A DNA stretch of 64,000 bases from the NCBI GenBank assembly GCA_038741495.1, contig JAVYKX010000001.1, positions 428,918-492,917 on the forward strand, in the 5' to 3' direction. Shown piece by piece: positions 16,437 through 25,809 of the stretch. The notes beneath the pieces were generated by a model. That model saw nothing but the letters and a program-made list of their open reading frames with translations, was not told the DNA's origin and did no database searches. The position numbers and the translations under genes were made by a program. Positions within the stretch are counted from its first letter, which is position 1, and the number at the start of each line of letters is the position of its first letter. This DNA is from Thermofilum sp. GTDB taxonomy: Archaea; Thermoproteota; Thermoprotei; Thermofilales; Thermofilaceae.

Positions 16437-17150
16437 TTACCTGCAGCGTGGAGCTGGCAGCTCTTCCTGCCGGGCGACGTGCTGCGACGAGCCCCTCTCC
16501 TTCACGTAAAGGTGAACGAGCACGCTGTCAAGTAGAGCCCACCGCCTGGATAGCAGCTTTGCCCCGCAGACCCTGCCGGTTAAGCTCGAGGATGTGAAGA
16601 TGAGTAGCCCGCCCCCGCGCAGCACCCTCACGGCGTCTTTAAGCATCTCTTTGAGCGTCTCCAGGTTCTCGCCGGCGCACGCTGCCAAACCTACCCCTTG
16701 AAGGCGTGGCAGCGGGAAGTACGGGGGGTTTACGAGCGCGAAGTCGAAAGCCCCGCTTCTCAAGCACTTTGCTTCAGGGCAGACCACCGGGTGGAAGAGA
16801 GCATCGAGGCCGTTGAGCGCAGCGTTGAGAGCCCCAGCGCGCACACAGAGCTCATCCACATCGGTTCCGACGACCTCGCAGCTCAGCGCCTTTGCGACGG
16901 CGAGAGCCAGCGAGCCCGGGCCAGTCCCAACCTCGCAGCCCACAGAGCCCCTTGCAAGCTTTACAGCAGCCTCGTAGATGAGCTCCGTCGAGACGAAAAC
17001 GGGCGCGAAGCAGCCCCGCGGGATCCGCAAGCAAACACCCTCAAAGGTCAAGGTCTCCGGGACGAGCCTCGAGAGCATCCTCAGAACGTTGACTGCTAGG
17101 AGAGCCCTCAGCCTGCCCAGATAGCTCTTGCTAGGCTCTACACGCAGCAC
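16437..17150 (-). CDS. Class I SAM-dependent methyltransferase (HemK-like)
   Basis: A 237-residue Rossmann-fold methyltransferase. SAM-binding motif I is VGCEVGTGPGSLALAVAK, the acidic end of beta 2 is VVGTDVDELC, and motif IV is FALVNPPYFPLP. NPPY is typical of enzymes that methylate a planar nitrogen, as in HemK/PrmC and its archaeal relatives acting on release-factor glutamine. The start is GTG 17150. It is alone, converging on the psr operon. A tRNA or rRNA N6-adenine methyltransferase is the alternative. Confidence 0.7.
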   Translation of the reverse strand: MLRVEPSKSYLGRLRALLAVNVLRMLSRLVPETLTFEGVCLRIPRGCFAPVFVSTELIYEAAVKLARGSVGCEVGTGPGSLALAVAKALSCEVVGTDVDELCVRAGALNAALNGLDALFHPVVCPEAKCLRSGAFDFALVNPPYFPLPRLQGVGLAACAGENLETLKEMLKDAVRVLRGGGLLIFTSSSLTGRVCGAKLLSRRWALLDSVLVHLYVKERGSSQHVARQEELPAPRCR

Positions 17151-17309
17151 GCCTCAGAACCACTATCGCATGCTTTAAAGCTCAACCCAAGCTCAGCTCT
17201 CTGGCAAGGCCTACGTGTTTCCCAGCATCTTAGCAGACAGAGAGGCTCACCCGAAGGGAGTAGCGAGCGAGCCGAAAAAATAAACCCGGTTGTTTACTGT
17301 TTGCTTGGA

Positions 17310-18350
17310 ATGAGAGTAGTAGCGATAAAGACGATGGCGTGCATCGCATTATTAGTTTGCGTGGTAGCGATCGCCGCTTCGCTGAAGAGTATCGATAGTC
17401 AGGGCAGCGCGAGCGGCAGTTTGAACCATCTATCCCAGGCGAATCTCCTGCCTCAAAAGTCGGAGGATCTCGTAGGTGAGCACCTGCGGGAGTTGAACGC
17501 GTGCAGCAGCCTGCAGCTGGGGGAGGGGGATACCCTGATCCTTAAGTACCGGTTCGTCCCTCCCGATAAAATTCTGATAATAGAGGAGGGGGGACGCGAT
17601 TTCGTCGTGTCCGCTGGAGATGCTTTACTTACAGTAGAGGTTAGTAGAGCAGGGGGAGGCTATCGGGTTCTGTTCAGGTTGACGTACAAGGGGGTTGGGC
17701 TCCGCCCGGCAGAGGAGAAGCCGCCGAAAGAGTGGGAGGGGGTTGAGTTCAGCATCGTTAGAGAGCTCCTCACGGTCTACGATCCGGGTCGCGGCTACAG
17801 CCTGCTGAACGGCACGCTACTGGGCCGCTTACTCCCCCTGTTCGAGCGGGGCGAGGTTCTATCTGTTGACTACCTCTGGGCGAGACCCGGTGAGAGGTAC
17901 GATTTGGGGAGAAAGCGGCCTATCCACGCGCGCTTAGCGCAAGTTACCGTATGGGACTTAGAAAAGAGGGTAGCGCTGGTGCTCAACGGTTCGCAGATAG
18001 TTGCGTCTAAGTCCTTTGACGAGTTTTACGGTAAGAGCTACGTCGAAGATGTGATCAAGAGAACTGAGGGGCTCAGGGCTCTGGGCGGCTGCCCGAACCT
18101 CCTCGCCTCTGTTCACTACGTGAGTGCTTCGGGAGAGGTACTATTTGAGGTGTCCATCGATTACCCCACATCTGTCCCTACTTTCATCCTGATGGAGGGG
18201 GCTGCCAGGTACGCACCTGGCGGAGAGTATGTTCGAAACGGTAGACTGATGGTGGAGCTCCCCGCCTCGCTTCTTGCCGAGCTCTTCGGGATACGCTCGA
18301 CGACGCTAGCGCTGGAGCTTGAGGACGTCCAAGTCGAGCGAAGAGGATAG
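17310..18350 (+). CDS. Exported or membrane-anchored protein of unknown function
   Basis: A protein of about 346 residues. The N terminus (MRVVAIKTMACIALLVCVVA) is a signal peptide or single anchor; the rest is soluble and rich in beta strands, e.g. GDTLILKYRFVPPDKILII and VLFRLTYKGVGLRP. I recognise no domain. ATG 17310 gives a standard signal; a TTG nine bases earlier is in frame. Three isolated Cys residues in the mature part (C56, C256 and others) are not in a metal motif. It stands alone with a T-rich stop just after it (about 18368). Confidence 0.55.
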   Translation: MRVVAIKTMACIALLVCVVAIAASLKSIDSQGSASGSLNHLSQANLLPQKSEDLVGEHLRELNACSSLQLGEGDTLILKYRFVPPDKILIIEEGGRDFVVSAGDALLTVEVSRAGGGYRVLFRLTYKGVGLRPAEEKPPKEWEGVEFSIVRELLTVYDPGRGYSLLNGTLLGRLLPLFERGEVLSVDYLWARPGERYDLGRKRPIHARLAQVTVWDLEKRVALVLNGSQIVASKSFDEFYGKSYVEDVIKRTEGLRALGGCPNLLASVHYVSASGEVLFEVSIDYPTSVPTFILMEGAARYAPGGEYVRNGRLMVELPASLLAELFGIRSTTLALELEDVQVERRG

Positions 18351-18807
18351 CTCGGACTCACTCAAATTATCTTTTTTCCTCAATGGGGCTAGTGCACGGT
18401 TAGCTTCTCACCTGTAGGCTACCCCGCTGGTATCACTACTCATCTTCACCCCTTGGGATTTCGCGATGGATCACGCGCTTGCCGATGACCGCTCGGCGAG
18501 TATCCAGGTCGCTGAGCCGCGAGTACAGCCTTTTAACTCGGGGGGTGATGCTTGGGAGCGTGAGCAGCGCGCTGGAGGCCGCCCTACTGAGGGAACTGGA
18601 CTGAGCCCGTTTTCACTCGGGGAGAGGCTGGTGCGGGCGGGAGCAGTCTCGTGAAGTGTGTTTTACCGGGCACGCTAGCCCTGGAAGATCCATGCTTCGC
18701 CAGCTTCATCTACCAGCGCTACACCCTTAAGCGCCTTCGCGCGATAGCGAGGACTTTATGTCTACAACCTCAGTGAATCAGGCTGCACGAAGCGCAGCTA
18801 CCCTACT
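18351..18807. other. Gene-free stretch with possible coding remnants
   Basis: About 455 bases. T-rich sequence at 18366-18378 ends the preceding transcript. Beyond it, several short plus-strand frames look protein-like but do not join into a known family, for example VKCVLPGTLALEDPCFASFI then YQRYTLKRLRAIARTL ending near 18774. They may be relics of a gene lost next to the lipid-headgroup locus. No RNA gene seen. Confidence 0.35.
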
Positions 18808-19989
18808 TCAGTGGCTTGTAAAGGATCTGAACAGCAACATCGATGCTCTCTTTACGCCGCTCCTGCGGTCCAGCTCGGATAGGTGCTGGTAGGCTCTGAC
18901 CGCGTAAACGATCGCTGTGAGCGCTGAGTGGGATAGCGCTGCCGCGAGGGCGAGATGCGGTGTTTGAAGGGCACTGAAGGCTGTGAAGTAAAGCAGGTAC
19001 ACGTTCCTCCTCCCATCAACCTTGGCGAAAAGTCGGTCGAACTCCGCGTACCGCTTCAGCGGGGCTCCTGTTACCAGCGTGAACTGGTTGTAAATATGCC
19101 GCACGAAGCAGTCGACGACCAGCAGGGCTAAGCCCATTTGAAGCGCCACCGTGCTCCAGCCGTGCAGCGCCAAGCCGGCGATGAAGGACGCGTAGAGAGC
19201 CTGCTCGTACAGTGCGTCGAGCGAGTGCTCAAGGTGCCCCAGCTTCGTTAGTACACCCCGAACCCTAGCGAGCTTGCCATCAACGCCGTCTAGGATGCCG
19301 ATCAAGTAGGAGAAGATAGAAGCTTCCAGGAACCTCCCGTAAAGGAAGAGGAGGATCGCTGGGATTGCAAGTAGGTTCACTAGCGCGGTGATTCTGTTGG
19401 GCGTCACGTAGCGGCTCCTCCCGACGAGACTCACGATAAGGTTCTCCAGGGGCGCGTTGAGCATAGAGGTGAAGTGAACGCCCTTCTGGGCCCAGCGCAG
19501 CAGTGCCCTCTCAGCTTCACGCGAAGCAGCGGGCACGCAGGCCGGCCTGTGCCTCCTTTCAACCAGCTCATCCAGCTCAACTGGAGCGGCGAAGCTGCCC
19601 AGGGCGTTAAGGTCGCTTACACGCAGTGCACTCCGCCCGTCTACCGCCACTCGGGCGATGATTACACGCCTCGAGTGCGTTCCTGCGACATCGCTCTCAT
19701 TCTCTAGAATGCGCTGCACAGCATCGGGCGCTACGAGGTAAGAAGCATCTATGAGCACGGCTATGTGGGGCTCCGCCGGGACATCCTCGAGGCTATCGGC
19801 AACTCTCACTGACGAATCGCTGAGCGCTGAGAGGAGCTCTTCCACGCCTCTGCGGGCACCACGCTGGGGGACAACTAGCACCTCGCTGACGCTCCCCTTT
19901 ACGAGGAGGAGCCAGCGTAGGAGCACAGGTGTGCCGTAGTGCGATGAGAGAGCCTCCGGGCCTGCTAGGATGTAAGCTTTAACCTTCAC
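18808..19989 (-). CDS. CDP-alcohol phosphatidyltransferase-family protein with N-terminal nucleotidyltransferase-like domain
   Basis: A 393-residue protein. Residues 1-170 resemble a sugar-phosphate nucleotidyltransferase that has lost its GxGxR loop (AYILAGPEALSSHYGTP). Residues 195-370 are a membrane domain with the CDP-alcohol phosphatidyltransferase motif: D234-GV-D237-GKLAR, then Gly251. The last two Asp residues of the motif are altered; the line reads GHLEHSLD, with Glu254 and Asp258 one position early. The build parallels the bifunctional IPCT/DIPPS enzyme of inositol-phosphate solute or lipid synthesis. It overlaps the next gene by 11 bases, so the two probably act together. Confidence 0.65.
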   Translation of the reverse strand: MKVKAYILAGPEALSSHYGTPVLLRWLLLVKGSVSEVLVVPQRGARRGVEELLSALSDSSVRVADSLEDVPAEPHIAVLIDASYLVAPDAVQRILENESDVAGTHSRRVIIARVAVDGRSALRVSDLNALGSFAAPVELDELVERRHRPACVPAASREAERALLRWAQKGVHFTSMLNAPLENLIVSLVGRSRYVTPNRITALVNLLAIPAILLFLYGRFLEASIFSYLIGILDGVDGKLARVRGVLTKLGHLEHSLDALYEQALYASFIAGLALHGWSTVALQMGLALLVVDCFVRHIYNQFTLVTGAPLKRYAEFDRLFAKVDGRRNVYLLYFTAFSALQTPHLALAAALSHSALTAIVYAVRAYQHLSELDRRSGVKRASMLLFRSFTSH

Positions 19990-21826
19990 GCTCGATCACC
20001 GAGGCCGCTCGACGGGCTAGGAGGGTAACAAAGCCCTTGAATGTCCCGCGTAGCTTCTTCACGAGGTTGTAGAAGAGGAGGAAGGCGAGGAGGAGCAGGA
20101 TTAGAGCGGCTGCTGTTGAAACGTAGCCGCCGAGGGTGGGGGCCTCGCGAAGCAGCTGTGGCACGTAAAGGAGCGCTAACACGACGACTGAGAGGTAGAG
20201 GACGTTCATGGCTAACCCTCTTGCAGAGCTCTCTGTTATGCCCAGCAGCGAGGATAGCTTCACTGCGTAGATGTCCACGATCCTACGAAGCCCGGCTAGG
20301 ATGCGGTAGCCGTAGTAGATGATCACGACAAGCCTGGCGATGGAGACCACGTCTTCTGCGGTTAACGCCACGGCACCAAGGCTCAGCTCAACCCCCCCTA
20401 CAGCGACTTGCACTAGCCACAGCAGCGTTAGGGCTGCGAACATCTTCAAGCCGCTTACCACGATCACCTCCACGTAGCGCTCAACGGGCCCCACGTATCT
20501 CTCGACCTGCGGGTGAGGCACCACTCTGGCCCGACCAACCCGGGGGGTTGATCGGAGCGAGCCAGCGAGAGCTGCGGCACCGGAGGCGAGCCAGAGGATG
20601 GTTGGAAAGATCCAGCCGATGAATGGCGCGAAAACCATTGCGAGAAGTAGCAGCGAGCGGTCTGCCAGAACCCACGCGAGGCTTCTGCTCGGGGCTAGAC
20701 GCCGGGAAGCTTCGGCTCCAGCTGCGCTGGCCAGCCCTAAAAGCACCAGGGGTAGGAGGGGGCCCGATGGTGCCTCCGGCAGCTGCCAGAGCACTGCGGA
20801 CAGGAGCGAGGCAGAGTAAAGGATCGAGGTTGCAGTTGAGAGAGCGTTTAACGCTCCTGTTCTACCATGCAGCTCCAGTAGGAGCTCGCGAGCGTCAGAT
20901 AGCAGAAGAGACGCGTAGGAGAAAGCCAGCAGCACGAGAGGGGTGGCGAATTTGAGGGCGGCAAGAGCGATCGTGAAGGCCGCCAGGGTGAGCTCAGCGA
21001 GAGCCATTTTGACGGCTGCTTCACCTCTCGAGTGCGCGGGTTCATCGAGAACTAGGATGCGGCTTACCGGTCTAACTAGCAGCTTCGTCACGGGCTCTGG
21101 GAGAGCCTTGCTGCGCTCCCTTAGAACAATGCTGGGGTAGAGCCTCCTAGCCTCCAGTAAGTCTTCCGGGGTATCAACATCCTTCCACAGAAGCCCGGTT
21201 ACATCGATGAAGTCTACGTCCCCGGCTGCAGCAGCTAGATTCAGCGCGTCGCCGATTGATGCTTGAGGCCCTTTCCTCTCAATGGCTTCCTCGATGTAAC
21301 TTACGGCTCTCTCCCTGATTACGATGAGGCCGGTGTCTATCCCGTACCTCGGCTCTAGCTCCTTGCCCACGGCAACAATCCTCCCTCCCTCGATCCTAAC
21401 CTTAAGCCCCTCCCTCACCTCAAGCGCGGAGGGGGTTCTATCCAGGCAGATTGTAAAAGCCTTGTGCGAGCCGTGGGCTAGGAGCCGCTCCAGCAGCTCG
21501 TACTCGAAGATGTGGTCGGACATCGCAATGAGGAAGGGTGTTTCCACATGTTTCAGCGCAGTGTACACTGTGTAGAGGTTCCCGAACTCCTCCCTGTCCA
21601 CGGTGAGCACGTAAACCCCTAACTCGCGGCTCAGCTTCTCGGCATGCTCCCTTCTCGAAACCACGTAGATCGGCCCCAGCCCAGCCCTGCGCAACCTCTC
21701 GAGGATGAACCTGATCAGCGGTAGCCCAGGCTCGAGCTCCATCAAGGTCTTCGGCAGGTCTCGCGAGTAGGGGTGAAGCCTGCTGGCTACACCAGCCGCA
21801 ACTATGACGGCAGGCATTGACCGCAA
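19979..21826 (-). CDS. Nucleotidyltransferase fused to a large membrane domain
   Basis: A 615-residue fusion. Residues 1-230 form a sugar-1-phosphate/inositol-1-phosphate nucleotidyltransferase: VIVAAGVASRLHPYSRDLPK carries the P-loop and Lys, MSDHIFE is the metal Asp region, and LWKDVDTPEDL is the late Asp motif. Residues 260-420 are hydrophobic and loosely like a CDP-alcohol phosphatidyltransferase domain without its DGxxAR motif. Residues 440-600 add a four-helix membrane segment that I cannot name. It would make the CDP- or NDP-activated headgroup at the membrane for the transferase encoded immediately downstream, whose own nucleotidyltransferase domain looks dead. Confidence 0.65.
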   Translation of the reverse strand: MRSMPAVIVAAGVASRLHPYSRDLPKTLMELEPGLPLIRFILERLRRAGLGPIYVVSRREHAEKLSRELGVYVLTVDREEFGNLYTVYTALKHVETPFLIAMSDHIFEYELLERLLAHGSHKAFTICLDRTPSALEVREGLKVRIEGGRIVAVGKELEPRYGIDTGLIVIRERAVSYIEEAIERKGPQASIGDALNLAAAAGDVDFIDVTGLLWKDVDTPEDLLEARRLYPSIVLRERSKALPEPVTKLLVRPVSRILVLDEPAHSRGEAAVKMALAELTLAAFTIALAALKFATPLVLLAFSYASLLLSDARELLLELHGRTGALNALSTATSILYSASLLSAVLWQLPEAPSGPLLPLVLLGLASAAGAEASRRLAPSRSLAWVLADRSLLLLAMVFAPFIGWIFPTILWLASGAAALAGSLRSTPRVGRARVVPHPQVERYVGPVERYVEVIVVSGLKMFAALTLLWLVQVAVGGVELSLGAVALTAEDVVSIARLVVIIYYGYRILAGLRRIVDIYAVKLSSLLGITESSARGLAMNVLYLSVVVLALLYVPQLLREAPTLGGYVSTAAALILLLLAFLLFYNLVKKLRGTFKGFVTLLARRAASVIEREG

Positions 21827-22069
21827 GCCCGCTCAACCTCTACGCATGGACTTGCGTATAATTACTTAATCCTGGGTGCTGATTTCTCACGATATGCTCT
21901 GGCTAAGCTTCCCGTCCGATTCTTGTCAGCATTTTCTAGTTCAAGAACGGGCAGAGTGGGGGTGGCTCGCGCCGGGCGAAGTTCCTCGGTGCATGAGAAG
22001 CCGAGCATCACCTAGGTAGAGGGGCGGGAGCAGGCTGGCACGACGCGCGGGAGAGTTTCTGCGCCCAGG

Positions 22070-22349
22070 GCCTAGAGCCGAGCTGACCCTCTTCAACATT
22101 GGGATCATCGGGATCAAGGTGAACGAGCTCATCGGGCCTCACCGTGCGGAGCGAGACTCTCGAGCAGCAAGGCGAGGGAATGCACCACACTACTTTCGTC
22201 TTGGACTCCGTGGAGGCGACGGCGAGAGGGCTGGAGGAGCTCGGAGGCGGGCTGGTGCAGAAAGGGGTTTTGGTGGCGTGTCCTACGCCCATGTCGGCGC
22301 CGGATCGAGCCTGGGAGCTATCGTGGAGCTCCTCGCCTTTAAGCGCTAG
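22070..22349 (+). pseudogene. VOC-superfamily (glyoxalase/epimerase-like) remnant
   Basis: Three frames give consecutive parts of one small VOC-fold protein: AELTLFNIGIIGIKVNELIG, then EQQGEGMHHTTFVLDSVEAT and RGLEELGGGLVQKG, then FGGVSYAHVGAGSSLGAIVE ending LLAFKR at TAG 22347-22349. GEGxHHxxF with the metal His is typical of methylmalonyl-CoA epimerase and related enzymes. Two frame changes and no clear start make it a dead gene. The end overlaps the stop of the GH130 gene by four bases. Confidence 0.55.
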
Positions 22350-23386
22350 CCTCTAAGCCAGCGCATCTCCTCCATCACTTTTTCCAGTTCGGCTGCGAAG
22401 AATCCGATAGCGTAGTCGCTGACACCGCCAACCCACAGCAGTTTCCCCCGGTGGAGGATCAAGCCGTCGCCAAAGATGACGAGCGGCCGATCCCCGTACT
22501 TCTCCACGATGCCTCTCGGGGTGAGCAGGTAGTCGCTCACGGCAAGGAGCTCGCCGCTGCCGTCGAGGAGGGCGAAACCCTCCCTGTACGAGTAGTCGCC
22601 CTTCAGCACCCCGTGCCAGCCGATCAAGTACTCGTTGCTCGATAGCTGTATCACGTTCGTCGACCACCCCACCTTGAACTCCCACTCCTCGTGCGCGAGC
22701 ACAGGCTCCATCGACTCCGCCTCGATCGCCAGCCGGTCCAGGGATGCGGTACCCCTCCAGCAGACTTCAACGTCGCCCAGTGTCGGCCTACAGAGCAGTA
22801 CGGCTTCACCGCTCTCCAACCGAAGTATCGCGCTGTCCTTCATCTTCGGGGCGAACGAACCCTCCGCCCCCTCGATTCGGAAGTAGCCCTTCTTGAGAAC
22901 CTCCAAGCTGCTGTCGAGCACGGCCAAGCCTTGAACCCACTTCAGCTCTAAACCACTTGCCGAGTGGTGGTAGCCGAAGCCCGTGTAGAGCATGAGGAAG
23001 CCGTCAGGTTGGGCGTAAACCCTTGCGCCCTCGCACCCCCTGAACTCCCACAGCTCATCCGGCCAGAGGACTACTCTAGCCGACACCGGCTTCTCAAGCT
23101 CACCTGAGAGCAAGCGCTCCACATCCACTGCGAAGAGGCAGATGCTGGACGTGTAGTTATAGTATTCGAAGATCGTGCGCGGGAAGACCAGCAGCTCCCT
23201 CCCCCTCAGGGCAGCGCCCGGGTTGAAGGCTGCGACAGGCTTGCGGGGGTAGTTTGCAATGGCCAGGTCTGAGGGGAATACATAGGCGAGTCTCTCGAAG
23301 ACATCGTGCGTTCTGGGCGACCTCAATCCTCTGAGCTCGCGCATCTTCGCTAAAGCCTTCTCCCTCAAGCGACCCTCCAGCGTCAC
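22346..23386 (-). CDS. GH130-family beta-mannoside phosphorylase-like enzyme
   Basis: A 346-residue protein with the five-bladed propeller pattern of GH130 (DUF377). Visible landmarks are SAILRLESGEAVLLCRPTLG, EYLIGWHGVLKGD with YREGFALLD, and VIFGDGLILHRGKLLWVGG, matching the repeats of mannosyl-glycan phosphorylases and PH1107-type proteins. These break beta-mannosides with phosphate to give mannose-1-phosphate, in the cytoplasm. No signal peptide. It may feed N-glycan or compatible-solute turnover. No sugar operon surrounds it. Confidence 0.72.
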   Translation of the reverse strand: MTLEGRLREKALAKMRELRGLRSPRTHDVFERLAYVFPSDLAIANYPRKPVAAFNPGAALRGRELLVFPRTIFEYYNYTSSICLFAVDVERLLSGELEKPVSARVVLWPDELWEFRGCEGARVYAQPDGFLMLYTGFGYHHSASGLELKWVQGLAVLDSSLEVLKKGYFRIEGAEGSFAPKMKDSAILRLESGEAVLLCRPTLGDVEVCWRGTASLDRLAIEAESMEPVLAHEEWEFKVGWSTNVIQLSSNEYLIGWHGVLKGDYSYREGFALLDGSGELLAVSDYLLTPRGIVEKYGDRPLVIFGDGLILHRGKLLWVGGVSDYAIGFFAAELEKVMEEMRWLRG

Positions 23387-23418
23387 GGAGGTCTCACTAG
23401 CGGCTCGTAGATAAAATA

Positions 23419-24753
23419 CTATAGGCCAGCGGCCTTATTCACTTTCCTCCAGTAGGATGCGTAGAACGGGTTGAAGCAACGACCCGGCTTGCTGCGCTGA
23501 AGCCACTTCTCCTCCACTTTCGCCGCTGCCTCGAAGGCTTCCAGCGTTAGCTTCCTTAAGGCATCAGCGGAAGCTTCACCCCTCAGGTATGCCTCTCTCA
23601 GGCTCAGCGCTCTGGCGTAGAACTCCCTCTCGAGCTCCCCTAACTCAGCAGCTATTTGTGGGGCGTAGCGCTGGTAGCTGCAGTTGATCCTCCTGCTCAG
23701 CGCCTCGTGCCTCCACCAGTAGCTTCTGCCGCCGTCGTACTTGCCGGTGGGCGGGGGCCCTAAGTCGGGCAGCCCGGCATCCAGGAGCACAGGCTTGAAC
23801 ATGCTGATGCAGGGAGTAGATGTGCCTGTGGTGAAGGCGAGAGGAGCCCTATCGTAGAGCAGCGCTATCAGGGAGCAGGCTGTCTGCGAAGGCCTCGCGA
23901 GCCCGCCAGCGTGCATGCACACGTCTCTCATGGATCCCCTGCTCGGGTCGTAGGGCTCGAAAGAGTGGCTGCGGAGCAGGTTCGCGGCGAAGAAGAAGTC
24001 GATCGAGCCTTTCGCCTCCCTGAGCTTTCCCATCGTGAACGCCTGCCTCTCTCTCCCCTTAGCCATCCGCGTGTAGAACCAGTCCGAGTACCTTCTGGCG
24101 AAGTTCGCCTCCCCCTTCGAGGCCAGCTCGGCAACCTTTCTCGACGCTGAATCCCAGTCAGAGCTAATCGAGAGAGCGTTCGATATCGACGCGACGTCGC
24201 TGACGCGCTTAGCTACCCACTCGCGCCCTGCGGTCTCGAGGACCCACGCGCTCCCGGGATCGGCGATGAGGAAGGAGTTGTGGTAGTAGAAGCTTCTCGC
24301 CGCGCTGCAGCTACCCCCCTGCCCGTGCTCCTCGATCAAGCGTGTTATCCAGTCAACCGCCTCCTTAGCGTTCCTGCTTCTCTCTAGGGCGAGCCTGACG
24401 AGATCCATTCCCGTCAGCCCTTTTCTAGAGTACGGCTCTCTGGTGAATACGGCCTCGTTCCCGATCGCAACCCCGTGTTCGTTAACACCCATCTCCGCTC
24501 CCCACATCCAGTAGGGACGGCAGATGAGAACCGCGTACACTTCATCCACTTGCTCGACCTCAATGTAGGTGCACTTCACCCTCTCTTCCGCGGTGCTTCT
24601 GCGCGGGTGAAACTCCACAACTTGAGCTTCGTTGGGCTCCCGATCGCTGTTCTTGGCGAAGATTGTAAACCCTCCGCGAGTCGCATCTTTCAGAGCGACG
24701 AGAGTGTCGCACACGGGTCGCGTAGCCTCGCGTAGCATAATAGGCTTCCGCAC
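23419..24753 (-). CDS. Secernin/C69-family Ntn hydrolase
   Basis: A 444-residue member of peptidase family C69 (secernin branch). The predicted nucleophile is Cys15 in RPVCDTLVALKD, which would become N-terminal after processing. Other family stretches are TIFAKNSDREPNEAQVV, GVNEHGVAIGNEAVFT and SDPG-like FLIADPGSAWVLE. Dipeptidase or amidase activity is likely but not established for this branch. The start is GTG 24753; ATG 24738 is a reasonable alternative closer to the nucleophile. The C-terminal 90 residues are helical and charged. Confidence 0.78.
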   Translation of the reverse strand: MRKPIMLREATRPVCDTLVALKDATRGGFTIFAKNSDREPNEAQVVEFHPRRSTAEERVKCTYIEVEQVDEVYAVLICRPYWMWGAEMGVNEHGVAIGNEAVFTREPYSRKGLTGMDLVRLALERSRNAKEAVDWITRLIEEHGQGGSCSAARSFYYHNSFLIADPGSAWVLETAGREWVAKRVSDVASISNALSISSDWDSASRKVAELASKGEANFARRYSDWFYTRMAKGRERQAFTMGKLREAKGSIDFFFAANLLRSHSFEPYDPSRGSMRDVCMHAGGLARPSQTACSLIALLYDRAPLAFTTGTSTPCISMFKPVLLDAGLPDLGPPPTGKYDGGRSYWWRHEALSRRINCSYQRYAPQIAAELGELEREFYARALSLREAYLRGEASADALRKLTLEAFEAAAKVEEKWLQRSKPGRCFNPFYASYWRKVNKAAGL

Positions 24754-25030
24754 AGCCCTTCTAGCGGTGAAGAGTCCAGCAGGGACTTCAGCTGTCCCCG
24801 CGCGGGAGCTCGAGGCAAAGGAGGGGTGGAAGCCAAGCGATAGCGAAGCGTAGCGGAGCTCAACTTTCCCAGCGTTGCTGAGCCTCTGGCCGAGGTCGGA
24901 GTACGCCCAGAGCCTCGAGAGGCTGCTGTGCGTTGATGGCCGCTGCGCTGAGCGTCCCGCAGCACTAGGGCGTGCTTTTCGCGGTGAAAGGCGGTTTCTC
25001 GGCAGAGGATGGGGCTCACCTTCAGCGGTT

Positions 25031-25420
25031 TTAGGGGCGTGTGGGTACTCCTAGTTCTTCGGCGAGCTTTCGAAGCTTCCTATCGTACGTTGCGATCTCG
25101 GCGTTAAGCGTGAGGGCTAAGGCGAGGATTACGTGGTCGTTCAGCTCCCTGATGGAGGCGCTATGCTTAGCCCAGAGCTCTAGGCCTCTCTGCACGACGT
25201 GAGGCGGCTCGCATAGAATATTGTACTCGGCCAGCTCCCTGATTTTCACCAAAACGAAGAGAGGGTCTCGGGTCAACTCCGCGATAACTCTAACATACTC
25301 GTAAACCACGATCTGCGGTATCGCAGAGTCCTTCTCGTTGAGCAGCTTCAGGCTCTCCTCGTGGAACTCGCTGTCCTCTACACTAGCGTAGACGAGCACG
25401 TTAGTGTCGAGCACCAGCAT
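25031..25420 (-). CDS. VapC-type PIN-domain toxin
   Basis: A 129-residue PIN-domain RNase with all ligands: VLDTNVLVYAS, VVYEYVRVIAE, LNDHVILALAL and ATYDRKLRKLA. It starts at ATG 25420, three bases after the antitoxin stop, so the two are co-transcribed on the minus strand. The C-terminal half (Y/FDxxLRKxAExxG) closely resembles that of the VapC at 9153. Confidence 0.87.
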   Translation of the reverse strand: MLVLDTNVLVYASVEDSEFHEESLKLLNEKDSAIPQIVVYEYVRVIAELTRDPLFVLVKIRELAEYNILCEPPHVVQRGLELWAKHSASIRELNDHVILALALTLNAEIATYDRKLRKLAEELGVPTRP

Positions 25421-25423
25421 ACT

Positions 25424-25639
25424 CTACAGCGAGAACGTTTTCTCGGCAATCTCCTCAATCTCCTCGACACTCAACACCCTACCAAGCTTAATCGTCGACC
25501 ACTTCCTCTTCACAGGCTTCAGCAAAGCCGCATCACCCCGCAGCTCGAACTCCACGTAGTCACCTTCCCTAATGCCCAAAGCCTCCCTAACCTCCACTGG
25601 TATAGTGACTTGGTAGTTCCTAGTGACCTTAACCCTCAC
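25424..25639 (-). CDS. AbrB/VapB-type antitoxin
   Basis: A 71-residue antitoxin. VKVTRNYQVTIPVEVREALG and REGDYVEFEL form the AbrB domain, followed by an acidic C-terminal helix. It is much like the antitoxin at 8939, suggesting the two VapBC loci are duplicates. The AT-rich stretch 25646-25672 (TACTAACTAATATATAAAG) directly upstream holds the promoter on the minus strand. Confidence 0.85.
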   Translation of the reverse strand: MRVKVTRNYQVTIPVEVREALGIREGDYVEFELRGDAALLKPVKRKWSTIKLGRVLSVEEIEEIAEKTFSL

Positions 25640-25809
25640 GGGATCGATAATACTAACTAATATATAAAGATAGCTACTAGGAGAGCCCGCCGTACCGCAC
25701 AGCTGGCGTGAGCGTGTGGACCACCGCGGTGTGCGGCAGCCCTTCCAGGCGCCCTCGCACCTGTAGATCTCACAGCATTATATTAAACCCTGAAAGTGGG
25801 CGTCTACGC

